Part shown: positions 33,652 to 42,385 of the stretch, one piece after another | Numbering within the stretch: the stretch's first letter is position 1 | Layout: every line of letters begins with the position of its first letter | Assembly (NCBI GenBank): GCA_947491985.1 | Contig: CANLLR010000023.1 | Location: 1 to 44,111, forward strand | Direction: 5' to 3' | From: Flavobacteriaceae bacterium | GTDB lineage: Bacteria; Bacteroidota; Bacteroidia; Flavobacteriales; Flavobacteriaceae | Length of the DNA stretch: 44,111 nt | Position numbers and translations under genes: made by a program | The notes under the pieces: model-generated | What the model saw: the letters and a program-made list of their open reading frames with translations, nothing else | What the model was told of the DNA's origin: nothing | Databases searched by the model: none

Positions 33652-35268
33652 CTAATTCACATTAATGAAAAATTTATCTAAAGGAATTTCAATTTTTGTT
33701 GTATTTGTATTTTTAATATTGGATTTTGTCCATGTTGTGGTTGGTACAATTCGCATTTCTTTACCATCAATTTTAACGTCGAGAGGCATATTGAAATCGG
33801 CTACGTCTGTTTTCCAACGGTATTCCAATTGCTCCGACTTTCGGTTAATTTCTAACTTCGGAATATTTTTATAACGTAAATACTGATTAAAAATAGGAGT
33901 AAGATCCATACCCGTTTGTTTATTAAAAAACGATACTACAATAGCGGTATTAATAATCTTGTGTTTGAAGTTTTCAGAATAACTGGCTAATATTTTCCAC
34001 CACAATGTATCGTTATTGATTATGTTTCGCAGCGTGTGCAAAAACAAAGCACCTTTAGGATACATATCACCTGAACCTTTATTGTTGACACCAAAATTAC
34101 CAATTACGGGCTTATCATTACTAACATTGTTTTTCAAACCATTTAGATACGTTTTAGCTTTTTCATAACCAAATTGACATTCGATATACACTGATTCAGA
34201 ATATTGGGTAAATCCTTCATGTATCCACATATCAGCAATATCATCCGAAGTAATGCTATTACCAAACCATTCGTGTCCGCTTTCATGGATGATAATAAAA
34301 TCGAATAAGAGTCCGATTCCAGTGCTTGATAAATCTTTACCTAAGTAACCACTATTGTATTTATTCCCGTAAGCAACAGCACTTTGATGTTCCATACCTA
34401 AATAAGAAGTTTCAACTAATTTGTATCCGTCTTCCCCAAAAGGATATTTTCCAAATTTAGTTTGAAAACATTTCATCATGGGTTTAACTTGTTCAAAATG
34501 CGTTTTGGCTATTTTAAGATTTTCTTTCAAGACATAATAGTCTAATGAAAGTCCATCAAGTTCATCGTGAATGTGAGCGTAATCCGCAATATTAATTGTG
34601 ACATCATAATTATTAATCGGATTTTTAACTTCCCAATCCCAACGAGTAAATCCGTCTTTTAAATCTTCACTCCCTATAAACCGACCATTAGAAACATTCA
34701 TTAATCCATTTGGAACGGCTACTTTTATTGAAGCACCTTTATCAGGTTCATCCGTTTGAGAATCTTTACAAGGATACCAAATGCTTGCACCAATTCCTTG
34801 ACACGCCAATCCTACCCATGGTTTACCATTTTTGTCATTTGCAAAAACAAAACCACCATCCCAAGGAGCGTTTTTGGCAATTGTTGGAAATCCTGAATAA
34901 TAAAAGGTTATTTGTTCATCGGTTCCTTTTTGTAAATCTATTGGAAAAGATATGAAAACAGCATTGTATTCTCGTTTGAATTTTAATTTTTGGGATTGAT
35001 GCACAATTGAATCAACTTGTAAGTTGGGGAACAAATCAATTTGTATTTTCTTAGTATTTTCGATCACTTTAAATGAAATGGCATTGTGACCCGTGATCGA
35101 TCTTTTTTCAATATTGATTTTAACATTCAAATCATAACGTTGCACATCAAAGCAAGTGCGTTCGATTCGAATGCCTCCTTGGAGGGAATCCTTTCGGGAA
35201 AAGCCTTTTTGAGCAGAAATATTTTGAAAGCAAATTAATGCAATGAATAGTGATACTATATTTTTCAT
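33652..35268 (-). CDS. M1 family metallopeptidase, exported
   Basis: Second M1 zinc peptidase of the window, 538 residues, smaller than the first and without the HEAT-like C-terminal part. It has a signal peptide (residues 1-19, ending QNISAQ), the N-terminal beta-saddle, the exopeptidase motif as LGMEHQ, the zinc motif HESGHEWFGN with the Glu ligand in WIHEGFTQYSE about 20 residues on, and a short C-terminal beta region. The order of motifs and the Tyr in the catalytic region are as expected for an active enzyme. It probably digests extracellular peptides in the periplasm or outside. It lies 9 nt from menE tail to tail. Confidence 0.92.
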   Translation of the reverse strand: MKNIVSLFIALICFQNISAQKGFSRKDSLQGGIRIERTCFDVQRYDLNVKINIEKRSITGHNAISFKVIENTKKIQIDLFPNLQVDSIVHQSQKLKFKREYNAVFISFPIDLQKGTDEQITFYYSGFPTIAKNAPWDGGFVFANDKNGKPWVGLACQGIGASIWYPCKDSQTDEPDKGASIKVAVPNGLMNVSNGRFIGSEDLKDGFTRWDWEVKNPINNYDVTINIADYAHIHDELDGLSLDYYVLKENLKIAKTHFEQVKPMMKCFQTKFGKYPFGEDGYKLVETSYLGMEHQSAVAYGNKYNSGYLGKDLSSTGIGLLFDFIIIHESGHEWFGNSITSDDIADMWIHEGFTQYSESVYIECQFGYEKAKTYLNGLKNNVSNDKPVIGNFGVNNKGSGDMYPKGALFLHTLRNIINNDTLWWKILASYSENFKHKIINTAIVVSFFNKQTGMDLTPIFNQYLRYKNIPKLEINRKSEQLEYRWKTDVADFNMPLDVKIDGKEMRIVPTTTWTKSNIKNTNTTKIEIPLDKFFINVN

Positions 35269-35293
35269 AAAAACATCTAGTTATTTTGATTTT

Positions 35294-35351
35294 CAGATTT
35301 CTTCGTTATTTTGTGCATAGCTCTAGGAGCTTCGTTTTCGGAATGACAAAA
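35294..35351. repeat. Possible dispersed intergenic repeat upstream of the M1 gene
   Basis: Read on the minus strand it runs from GTCATTCCGAAAACGAAG to AACGAAGAAATCTG, enclosing the small palindrome agctc/gagct. The wording resembles a GTCATTCCGA-type element seen repeatedly in Bacteroidota intergenic regions. There is only one copy here, so it is tentative. Confidence 0.3.
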
Positions 35352-35357
35352 CTGTTA

Positions 35358-36986
35358 TTATACTTGAATTACACCCAAATTAAATTTCTTTTCAATAGGT
35401 GAGTGATTGGCTGCTTCAATTCCCATAGAAATCCATGTTCGGGTTTCTAATGGATCGATGATACCGTCTGTCCACAATCGCGCCGCAGCGTAATAAGGAG
35501 AAACTTGCGCATCGTAACGTGCTTTTATTTTGTCAAACAATTCTTGTTCCACTTTTTCGTCTACCGTTTCGCCTTTCGCTTTTAATGAAGACGCTTCGAT
35601 TTGCATTAAGACTTTGGCTGCTTGCGTGCCACCCATAACGGCAAGTTCGGCACTTGGCCAAGCTACGATTAATCGCGGATCGTAGGCTTTTCCGCACATG
35701 GCGTAATTTCCGGCACCGTATGAATTTCCTACAATGATAGTGAACTTTGGCACTACTGAATTCGAAACCGCATTCACCATTTTGGCACCATCTTTAATGA
35801 TACCACCGTGTTCCGATTTACTTCCAACCATGAATCCGGTTACGTCTTGAACAAATACTAGTGGAATTTTCTTTTGGTTACAATTCGCAATAAAACGTGT
35901 TGCTTTATCAGCAGAATCCGAATAAATGGCACCACCAAATTGCATTTCCCCTTTAGCTGTTTTGACTACTTTTCTTTGGTTGGCTACAATTCCGACTGCC
36001 CAACCATCAATGCGTGCATACGCTGTGATAATTGTTTTTCCGTAGCCTTCTTTGTATTCATCAAACTCCGAATTGTCCACCAATCGTTTCACGATATCAT
36101 ACATATCGTATTGTTCGTTGCGCGCTTTTGGTAGAATTCCGTAGATTTCATTTTCATCCAAAGCTGGTTTCTCAGATTTTTCTCTGTTAAATCCAGCTTT
36201 ATCATAATCGCCAATTTTTCCAACGATACTTTTTATTCTGTCTAATGCATCTTTATCGTCTTTGGCTTTGTAATCAGTGACTCCAGAAATTTCGCAATGC
36301 GTAGTAGCTCCGCCTAATGTTTCATTATCAATATTTTCGCCAATTGCTGCTTTTACTAAATAACTTCCAGCAAGAAAAATGCTGCCGGTTTTATCCACAA
36401 TCATGGCTTCGTCACTCATTATTGGGAGATAAGCACCACCAGCGACACAACTTCCCATCACTGCTGCAATTTGAGTAATTCCCATACTGCTCATTATAGC
36501 GTTGTTTCTAAATATACGTCCGAAATGTTCTTTATCGGGAAAAATTTCGTCTTGCAAAGGCAAATAAACTCCAGCAGAATCTACTAAATAAATAATTGGC
36601 AATCGGTTTTCTATCGCAATTTCTTGTGCTCTAAGATTCTTTTTTCCTGTAATCGGAAACCAAGCTCCGGCCTTTACAGTAGCGTCATTAGCAACTATAA
36701 TACATTGCTTTCCTTTGATAAAACCTATTTTAACCACAACGCCACCAGAAGGACATCCTCCATGTTCAGTATACATGCCGTCTCCCACAAATGCGCCAAT
36801 TTCGATGCATTTTGCTTTTGGGTCTACAAGATAGTCTATGCGTTCACGCGCTGTCATTTTACCTTCAGCGTGTAACTTTTCGATTCGTTTTTCGCCACCA
36901 CCCAATTTGACTTTGGCAAAGCGTTGTTTTAAATCGGTTAGTAAAAGTTTATTATGATCTTCGTTTTTGTTGAAGTTTATGTCCAT
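35358..36986 (-). CDS. Acyl-CoA carboxylase, carboxyltransferase beta subunit
   Basis: Biotin-dependent carboxyltransferase subunit of the propionyl-CoA / methylcrotonyl-CoA carboxylase type, moving carboxyl from biotin to an acyl-CoA. Two crotonase-like halves are visible. The N half has GKMTARERIDYLVD, the oxyanion glycines in GGCPSGGVVV, DSAGVYLPLQDEIFPD and GSCVAGGAYLP. The C half has QDVTGFMVGSKSEHGGIIKDGAKM, GNSYGAGNYAMCGKAYDP and AELAVMGGTQAAKVL. The 542-residue length and the sequence DSAGVYLPLQDEIFPD favour the methylcrotonyl-CoA type (leucine degradation). The biotinylated alpha subunit is not adjacent, so the exact substrate stays open. Confidence 0.88.
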   Translation of the reverse strand: MDINFNKNEDHNKLLLTDLKQRFAKVKLGGGEKRIEKLHAEGKMTARERIDYLVDPKAKCIEIGAFVGDGMYTEHGGCPSGGVVVKIGFIKGKQCIIVANDATVKAGAWFPITGKKNLRAQEIAIENRLPIIYLVDSAGVYLPLQDEIFPDKEHFGRIFRNNAIMSSMGITQIAAVMGSCVAGGAYLPIMSDEAMIVDKTGSIFLAGSYLVKAAIGENIDNETLGGATTHCEISGVTDYKAKDDKDALDRIKSIVGKIGDYDKAGFNREKSEKPALDENEIYGILPKARNEQYDMYDIVKRLVDNSEFDEYKEGYGKTIITAYARIDGWAVGIVANQRKVVKTAKGEMQFGGAIYSDSADKATRFIANCNQKKIPLVFVQDVTGFMVGSKSEHGGIIKDGAKMVNAVSNSVVPKFTIIVGNSYGAGNYAMCGKAYDPRLIVAWPSAELAVMGGTQAAKVLMQIEASSLKAKGETVDEKVEQELFDKIKARYDAQVSPYYAAARLWTDGIIDPLETRTWISMGIEAANHSPIEKKFNLGVIQV

Positions 36987-37127
36987 ATTTGTGGGCTATT
37001 TTTATTTGTTTGGCTAAAATACAAAAAGGTTTTCAATTGAAATAAACAGTTTTGCAAATGAGAAAAAAATTAATAAATTCATTTGGCTTTTTTTTAGTAA
37101 CTTAATATTCTGTTAACATAAGTTAGG

Positions 37128-37135
37128 TACATTTG
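37128..37135 (+). promoter_or_regulatory. Candidate -7 element of the phosphate-uptake operon
   Basis: TACATTTG matches TAnnTTTG, 19 nt before the DUF47 ATG. No exact TTG is found 17-23 nt upstream (CTTAAT and TTAATA are the nearest), which would suit an activator-dependent promoter. No recognisable Pho box can be claimed. Confidence 0.35.
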
Positions 37136-37154
37136 CAACGTAAAAATTATCAAA

Positions 37155-37799
37155 ATGACACTAAACAATATTTTCCAATTCTTAGTTCCTAAAGACAAAA
37201 AGTTTTTTCCATTATTCGAACAAGCATCTGCAAATCTTACATTATTAGCAAGTACTTTACATGATGCTGTCAATGCTCCTAAAATAGATCGTGAAGAATA
37301 TTTCAAAAAGATTGAGGAGCTAGAGGCTACTATTGAAGAGATTACACACAAAACTCATTTAGAACTTAGTAGAAATTTTATTACTCCTTTTGATAGAGAA
37401 GATATTCACTCTTTGATCAAAGCTATAGATAATGTTGCGGATAATATGCATGGTGCTGCAAGTAGAATTCGTTTGTATCAAGTAGATAAAATAACAAAAT
37501 CGATTCGTAAATTAACAGAAATTAATTTAGAAGCTTGTCAATTAATTGGTGAAGGTATCAAAGAGTTACGTGATATGAAAGATCACAAAGCAATTAAAGA
37601 AACGTGTAAAAAAATTAATAAATTAGAAAGTAAAGCGGATGTGGTTTTTGATAAAGCAGTAGCGGATATTTTCGAAAATGAAACTGATGCTAAAAACATT
37701 ATCAAATACAAAGAAGTACTATCTGCTTTAGAAATGGCTTCTGATAAATGTAAAAGTGTTTCCAATGTAATGGAACAAATTTCGGTTAAACATTCATAA
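37155..37799 (+). CDS. DUF47 (PhoU-like) Pit accessory protein
   Basis: All-helical cytoplasmic protein of 214 residues in the DUF47/PhoU-like family (MTLNNIFQFLVPKDKKFFPLFE at the start, given in part; FDREDIHSLIKAIDNVADNM and DKCKSVSNVMEQIS later). Such proteins are nearly always encoded just before a PiT phosphate transporter and are thought to control or assist it. Here the transporter gene follows after 24 nt and a porin gene after that, so this is probably the first gene of a phosphate-uptake operon. Confidence 0.92.
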   Translation: MTLNNIFQFLVPKDKKFFPLFEQASANLTLLASTLHDAVNAPKIDREEYFKKIEELEATIEEITHKTHLELSRNFITPFDREDIHSLIKAIDNVADNMHGAASRIRLYQVDKITKSIRKLTEINLEACQLIGEGIKELRDMKDHKAIKETCKKINKLESKADVVFDKAVADIFENETDAKNIIKYKEVLSALEMASDKCKSVSNVMEQISVKHS

Positions 37800-37823
37800 C
37801 AGTATTTTTTAAAAACCACTTTT

Positions 37824-39155
37824 ATGGATTTTACTCTTCTTATAATAGTAATTGTTCTTGCCTTAGTTTTTGATTACATCAATGGTTTTCATGATGCGGC
37901 GAATTCTATTGCAACGATAGTCGCTACAAAGGTTTTGACTCCTTTTCAGGCCGTACTTTGGGCTGCTTTTTTTAATTTCATGGCCTATTGGGTTTTTGGG
38001 TTTGGTGTTGCTGACACGGTTGCTAAAACGGCACACACAAGTAGTATTGATTTGGTGGTTATTTTAGCAGGTGTTATTGCAGCAATTGTATGGAATTTGT
38101 TAACTTGGTGGAAAGGAATTCCATCATCCTCTTCACACACACTTATTGGTGGATTTGCGGGAGCCGCTGTTGCTCATGGTTTCAGAGACGTAACTGATCC
38201 AGAACACGCTGGATTTAAAATTGTAAATTGGCTTAAAGAAGCTAAAGAAGGAGAATTATTACCCTCGGGTGTAATGATTGTCATTTTATTCATTGTAGTT
38301 GCTCCTTTATTAGGAATGATTATATCGTATTTTATTTCGCTATGGTTAATGTATTCTTCTCAAAAAAGTATCTATCCAAAAATTGTAACTGTAGTATTAA
38401 TGTTATTGGTAATTTGGTTTATGTACTCGGTTTTAATTCCGTATGAAGACATTAAAAAACCGCGTTTTGAAAGTCGTTTTTGGAGTTTTATGACAGAACC
38501 TGCCAATATTAAATGGTTTTTAGTTGCTATCATTTTCTTCAGTTTGGCAATATTTAATTTGGTATTTAGCCTTTTTTCTACTGCAAATGCAGAACGAGTT
38601 CTAAAAAAAATGCAGCTTATTTCCTCCGCAGCATTTAGTTTAGGTCATGGTGGTAACGATTCACAAAAAGTAATGGGAATCATTGCAGCTGCAGTAGCTG
38701 TGTATATCAAAACCAATCCAAATATTGACATGTCGGCGGGTTGGCTAGACTTAAATGTGGTACTTCCTTCTGAAAAAGATGGTGTAAAAATTGATGGTAT
38801 GATGCCGAATTGGATTCCGTTAACGTGTTATACCGTTATCGCTCTTGGTACCCTAAGTGGTGGCTGGAAAATTGTTAAAACCATGGGATCTAAAATTACA
38901 AAAGTAACTGCTTTTGAGGGTGTTGTTGCTGAATCAGCAGGGGCTTTGACTTTATTTTCTACAGAACACTTTAAAATTCCTGTATCTACAACTCATACCA
39001 TTACAGGTTCCATTATTGGAGTAGGAGTAACCAAAAGAGTATCTGCAGTTCGATGGGGAGTAACAGTAAAATTACTTTGGGCATGGGTATTAACCATTCC
39101 TGTTTCAGCAGTTCTTGCTGCGCTTGTGTATTATTTATTGAAATTATTTATATAG
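37824..39155 (+). CDS. Inorganic phosphate transporter, PiT family
   Basis: Inner-membrane low-affinity phosphate transporter (symport of metal-phosphate with H+, or Na+/Pi). The 443 residues contain about 10-12 hydrophobic helices and the two PiT signatures: GFHDAANSIATIVATKVL near residue 21, with PSSSSHTLIGG near 101, in the first half; and GHGGNDSQKVMGI near 275, with PVSTTHTITGS near 394, in the second. It follows the DUF47 gene in one operon and is ended by a hairpin terminator at 39176-39204, although the porin gene beyond may be reached by readthrough. Confidence 0.95.
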   Translation: MDFTLLIIVIVLALVFDYINGFHDAANSIATIVATKVLTPFQAVLWAAFFNFMAYWVFGFGVADTVAKTAHTSSIDLVVILAGVIAAIVWNLLTWWKGIPSSSSHTLIGGFAGAAVAHGFRDVTDPEHAGFKIVNWLKEAKEGELLPSGVMIVILFIVVAPLLGMIISYFISLWLMYSSQKSIYPKIVTVVLMLLVIWFMYSVLIPYEDIKKPRFESRFWSFMTEPANIKWFLVAIIFFSLAIFNLVFSLFSTANAERVLKKMQLISSAAFSLGHGGNDSQKVMGIIAAAVAVYIKTNPNIDMSAGWLDLNVVLPSEKDGVKIDGMMPNWIPLTCYTVIALGTLSGGWKIVKTMGSKITKVTAFEGVVAESAGALTLFSTEHFKIPVSTTHTITGSIIGVGVTKRVSAVRWGVTVKLLWAWVLTIPVSAVLAALVYYLLKLFI

Positions 39156-39175
39156 TATAACTTACATTCTAATTA

Positions 39176-39206
39176 AAAAAGCTGTCTGTCTCAGGCAGCT
39201 TTTTGT
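39176..39206 (+). terminator. Rho-independent terminator after PiT
   Basis: Thirteen-bp stem AAAAAGCTGTCTG (39176-39188) / CAGGCAGCTTTTT (39192-39204), with one G-U pair and a 3-nt loop, ending in T. It separates the DUF47-PiT pair from the porin gene. Confidence 0.85.
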
Positions 39207-39332
39207 GTGTGTTTATTGTATAGTTAACTTACTATTATCTAATTTTATATCCAAATTAAAATTCTTTAAGATGTATTCTAAAAAAGCAATTTTATAATAC
39301 TATTGAATCACTACCCAAACAATCACTTTCGG

Positions 39333-40553
39333 ATGAAGAGAATTTTATTTCTGCTACTATTAATCTCAACTTATAGCCAATCACAGGTTACTATTGAACA
39401 AAATAAACAGGATAATGACGTCAAATTAACAACACTTCCGTACTATAGTTTTGGAAAAGGAATTGGAATTACTTCTCCCGATAGTTTGTTTCAATTTAAT
39501 ATCCGTTTCCGTATGCAAAACCGTGTTACTTATATTCAAAATGAAGACGAAAATGGTTCTTACGATGGACAAATTCGTCGTTTGCGTTTGCGTTTTGATG
39601 GTTATGTAGGAAATCCAAAATTTTTGTATGTTATCCAATTATCGTTTGCATCTGGTGATGTAGGTGAAGTGAAAGAGGGTGAAAATATCAATATTATTCG
39701 TGATGCCGTGGTTTTTTACCGTCCAAACAAAAATTGGAATATCAGTTTTGGACAAACCAAATTGCCTGGAAATCGCCAACGAGTAAATTCATCTGGTGGT
39801 TTGCAGCTTACCGACAGAACCATAAACAATACGCGTTTTACGATTGACAGAGATTTCGGATTCCAATTCCACAATATGAACGAGTATCAAGATAAATTTT
39901 CATACAATTTAAAAGCAGCTGTTTCTACTGGAGAAGGACGTAATGTAACCGGTAAATCAGATGATGGAGTTGCTTTGACGGGAAAAATTGAATTGCTTCC
40001 ATTTGGGGCTTTTGCTAAGGATGGAACTTATTTTGAAGGAGATGTAATTCGAGAAAAAAAGCCTAAACTGATGTTTTCCGGCGCTTTCCAACAAAATAAT
40101 AACGCCCAACGAACAGGTGGTCAACTAGGCAATGATTTATTCGAGCAACGTACTATGAAATCAGTTTTGTTAGATGCTATGATTAAATATAAAGGATGGG
40201 CTGCCATGTCAAGTTTTATGTCTCGAACCTCTAATAAGCACGCTGTAACTATTAATCCAAACGATAACTCCGAATTAAGCTATGTCTTTGTTGGAAACGG
40301 ATTTGATTATCAATTGAGTTATAATACACCGTCAAATTATGAATTAATAGGTCGGTATTCTATTCAAAAAGTAGGGAATGACATTCAAACTTTAACACCA
40401 AATACAAGACAATTTAGTTTGGGTGTTACAAAATATATTTGGGAACATTCATTTAAAATTCAGACAGAATTTACCCTTGACCAGTTAGATTTTCAAGATG
40501 GTACAACAAAAGACAATTGGTACATTCGCTTTCAACTCGAAATTGGTATTTAA
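39333..40553 (+). CDS. Porin, OprP/OprO phosphate-selective type
   Basis: Outer-membrane beta-barrel of 406 residues with a signal peptide (MKRILFLLLLISTYSQSQ). The barrel begins with FQFNIRFRMQNRVTYIQ and has many alternating strands (RRLRLRFDGYVGNPKFLYVI, WNISFGQTKLPGNRQRV, and the C-terminal IRFQLEIGI). It resembles the Porin_O_P family, and its position after DUF47 and PiT suggests it lets phosphate or polyphosphate through the outer membrane. The frame is open 10 codons upstream to a TTG at 39303, but the ATG at 39333 gives a normal signal peptide. Selectivity for phosphate is an inference from the neighbours. Confidence 0.85.
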   Translation: MKRILFLLLLISTYSQSQVTIEQNKQDNDVKLTTLPYYSFGKGIGITSPDSLFQFNIRFRMQNRVTYIQNEDENGSYDGQIRRLRLRFDGYVGNPKFLYVIQLSFASGDVGEVKEGENINIIRDAVVFYRPNKNWNISFGQTKLPGNRQRVNSSGGLQLTDRTINNTRFTIDRDFGFQFHNMNEYQDKFSYNLKAAVSTGEGRNVTGKSDDGVALTGKIELLPFGAFAKDGTYFEGDVIREKKPKLMFSGAFQQNNNAQRTGGQLGNDLFEQRTMKSVLLDAMIKYKGWAAMSSFMSRTSNKHAVTINPNDNSELSYVFVGNGFDYQLSYNTPSNYELIGRYSIQKVGNDIQTLTPNTRQFSLGVTKYIWEHSFKIQTEFTLDQLDFQDGTTKDNWYIRFQLEIGI

Positions 40554-40611
40554 CAAATTGTCACTCTTTTTTACTAATTTATTCTAATCTTTAATTCAAT
40601 TTCAACTAACT

Positions 40612-40652
40612 CCAATGTTAAGTTTTTAAGTAAAATGAAAACTTAACATTGG
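40612..40652. repeat. Perfect 15-bp inverted repeat without U-tract
   Basis: CCAATGTTAAGTTTT (40612-40626) and AAAACTTAACATTGG (40638-40652) with an 11-nt loop. It sits 59 nt past the porin stop and 122 nt before the next gene. There is no T run on either side, so it may be a 3' stabilising hairpin or a protein-binding site rather than a standard terminator. The rest of this 220-nt gap is AT-rich with no clear promoter. Confidence 0.6.
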
Positions 40653-40773
40653 CGAGTTGTATTAAATTGTATTTTTGTTAACGTAAAATTTACATATTAT
40701 TTACATAAAATTTAAATTCAAGTACAAAACACTATTAAAGATTAGAACAACAACAACCAATAAAAACATAAAT

Positions 40774-41346
40774 ATGGAAGAAGATAATCAAAAATCGCCT
40801 GAAACAGCTCCAGTACAAACTACTCAAACTAGTGCTATTTCAAAAGAAGCTGTGTCAGCAACTACAACGAAAAGTCAGGTAAAACCAACCACTCCAAGCA
40901 CAAATACAGTTAAACCAACAACGCCTCTGCGAACTGCTGTTAAATCAACAACACCACGAACTGTTGCTGACAAGCCGACTTCTACTCGAAGTACTGCAGT
41001 GAAACCAACCGCTAATCCACGAACAAGAACTGTAAAAGTAACACTACCAATAGCCGTTAAATCGGAAGAAGTTTTAGAAAAAACAGTTGCCACTAATCCT
41101 GAAACACCAACAACTATGAAAGATTCAGACAAAGAGAAAGCTAAAAAAGCAAAGGCTACAGAAAAAGATAAAAAAGAAAAAGCGAAAAAGAAAGAAAAAG
41201 CCAAAAAAGAAAAGCAAAAAGCAAAAGATAAAGAGAAGAAAAAAGCAGCAAAAAAGAAAGAAAAAGCTAAAAATCAAAAAGCCAAAGACAAGGCAAAAGC
41301 CAAAAAGATAGCGAAGAAAAAAGCTAAATCTAAAAAGAAAAAATAA
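40774..41346 (+). CDS. Lysine-rich basic protein, histone H1/AlgP-like tail
   Basis: Low-complexity protein of 190 residues. Residues 1-35 are acidic to neutral. About 36-90 is a Thr/Pro-rich region with degenerate VKPTTP-type repeats. Residues 116-190 are almost entirely Lys, Ala, Glu and Asp (EKAKKAKATEKDKKEK, ending AKSKKKK), strongly basic overall. Similar tails occur in histone H1-like and AlgP-like bacterial proteins that bind DNA or RNA, so a nucleoid or RNA-binding role is possible. There is no folded domain and no signal peptide. A terminator follows directly. The unlisted function and low complexity make homology assignment unsafe. Confidence 0.75.
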   Translation: MEEDNQKSPETAPVQTTQTSAISKEAVSATTTKSQVKPTTPSTNTVKPTTPLRTAVKSTTPRTVADKPTSTRSTAVKPTANPRTRTVKVTLPIAVKSEEVLEKTVATNPETPTTMKDSDKEKAKKAKATEKDKKEKAKKKEKAKKEKQKAKDKEKKKAAKKKEKAKNQKAKDKAKAKKIAKKKAKSKKKK

Positions 41347-41369
41347 TTTTTATTTTTAATTATTCTAAG

Positions 41370-41397
41370 AGTCGATGTGAAAGCATCGGCTTTTTTA
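41370..41397 (+). terminator. Rho-independent terminator
   Basis: Stem AGTCGATG (41370-41377) / CATCGGCT (41384-41391) with one G-U pair and a 6-nt loop, followed by TTTTT. It ends the lysine-rich protein gene. Confidence 0.8.
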
Positions 41398-41453
41398 GTG
41401 TACGTTTACGAAGTATTATAATGGCAATGACTTACATTTACAATAAAAATTCA

Positions 41454-42218
41454 ATGAATATGAAATACTTATTTTTTGCAATCGCTTTACTTCCAATGAT
41501 ATCCAATGCACAATTAAAAGAAATCGCTTATACCGATGCCGATAAAAAACTAGATGGTTTTGTTGCAAAACCTAAAAAAGCGCTTAAAGATAACCCGGGT
41601 GTGGTTATTCTACCTGCTTGGATGGGTATTGATGATCATTCCAAACAAAGCGCTATCGACTTAGCTGACTTAGGCTACTACGCTTTTGTAGCCGATATTT
41701 ATGGCGAGGGAAGCAAACCTACCAATTCTAAAGAAGCAAGTCAACAAGCTGGCTTTTATAAAAAAAATGTGGCCGATTACCAAAGACGAATTCAATTAGC
41801 ATTAGACGAATTGATAAAACAAGGTGCTAATCTAAATAGCATTGTAGTAATGGGCTATTGTTTTGGAGGAACAGGTGCTATTGAAGCTGCCCGAAGTAAC
41901 ATGAATATAAAAGGTATTGTATCATTTCACGGCGGATTAGGTAAAGACGAAAAACGAGTTACAGAAACCATCAACGCTAAAGTATTGGTATTGCATGGCG
42001 CTGATGATCCGTTTGTACCCAAAGCTGAAATTGATGCTTTTCAAAACGAAATGCGTGCTGCTAAAGCCGACTGGGAAATGGTATATTACGCCAATGCAGT
42101 TCATTCGTTTACGAATAAAACTTCGGGAAATGACAATAGTAAAGGAGCAGCTTACAACGAAAAAGCAGCAAAACGCTCTTGGCAAGCTTTGTTAACTTTC
42201 ATAAAGGAAACATTATAA
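41454..42218 (+). CDS. Dienelactone hydrolase family protein, exported
   Basis: Alpha/beta hydrolase of the DLH family, 254 residues, with a signal peptide (MNMKYLFFAIALLPMISNA). The nucleophile is Cys in GYCFGGTGA, as in classic dienelactone hydrolases; the acid is in HGADDPFVP and the histidine in YYANAVHSFTN. VVILPAWMGIDDHSKQ contributes the oxyanion region. Members hydrolyse small lactones or esters; the true substrate is unknown and export to the periplasm is unlike aromatic-degradation DLH. The frame extends to an ATG at 41421, but that would bury the signal peptide, so I use 41454 (41460 is also possible). Confidence 0.87.
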   Translation: MNMKYLFFAIALLPMISNAQLKEIAYTDADKKLDGFVAKPKKALKDNPGVVILPAWMGIDDHSKQSAIDLADLGYYAFVADIYGEGSKPTNSKEASQQAGFYKKNVADYQRRIQLALDELIKQGANLNSIVVMGYCFGGTGAIEAARSNMNIKGIVSFHGGLGKDEKRVTETINAKVLVLHGADDPFVPKAEIDAFQNEMRAAKADWEMVYYANAVHSFTNKTSGNDNSKGAAYNEKAAKRSWQALLTFIKETL

Positions 42219-42226
42219 AATACAAA

Positions 42227-42248
42227 AGTCGATCTGGAGCGATCGACT
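42227..42248. repeat. Inverted repeat after the DLH gene
   Basis: AGTCGATC (42227-42234) / GATCGACT (42241-42248), loop TGGAGC. No U-tract follows. It lies 9 nt past the DLH stop, so it is probably a terminator-like or 3'-end hairpin. Confidence 0.45.
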
Positions 42249-42289
42249 AGTGCGGTAAGGTGTAACTTCCTTTCGGAATCCTTGATGCA

Positions 42290-42385
42290 AATATAGGTTA
42301 TAATTATGAATGGTAAATTGTAAATTGTATATTATTTTAAGGGAAAACAATTGCATTCATAATTCACCATTTACAATTCAGCATT
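42290..42385. repeat. AT-rich interspersed repeats between DLH and prfB
   Basis: Units such as attatgaatggtaaattg and gtaaattgta on the left are matched in inverted orientation by attcataattcaccattt and acaattcagcattc on the right, forming an imperfect inverted repeat. It covers the 3' end of prfB. Confidence 0.45.

Noticed and set aside
40875..41204. Long minus-strand frame inside the lysine-rich gene
   Set aside because: It is a by-product of the repetitive Lys/Thr/Ala codons on the plus strand.
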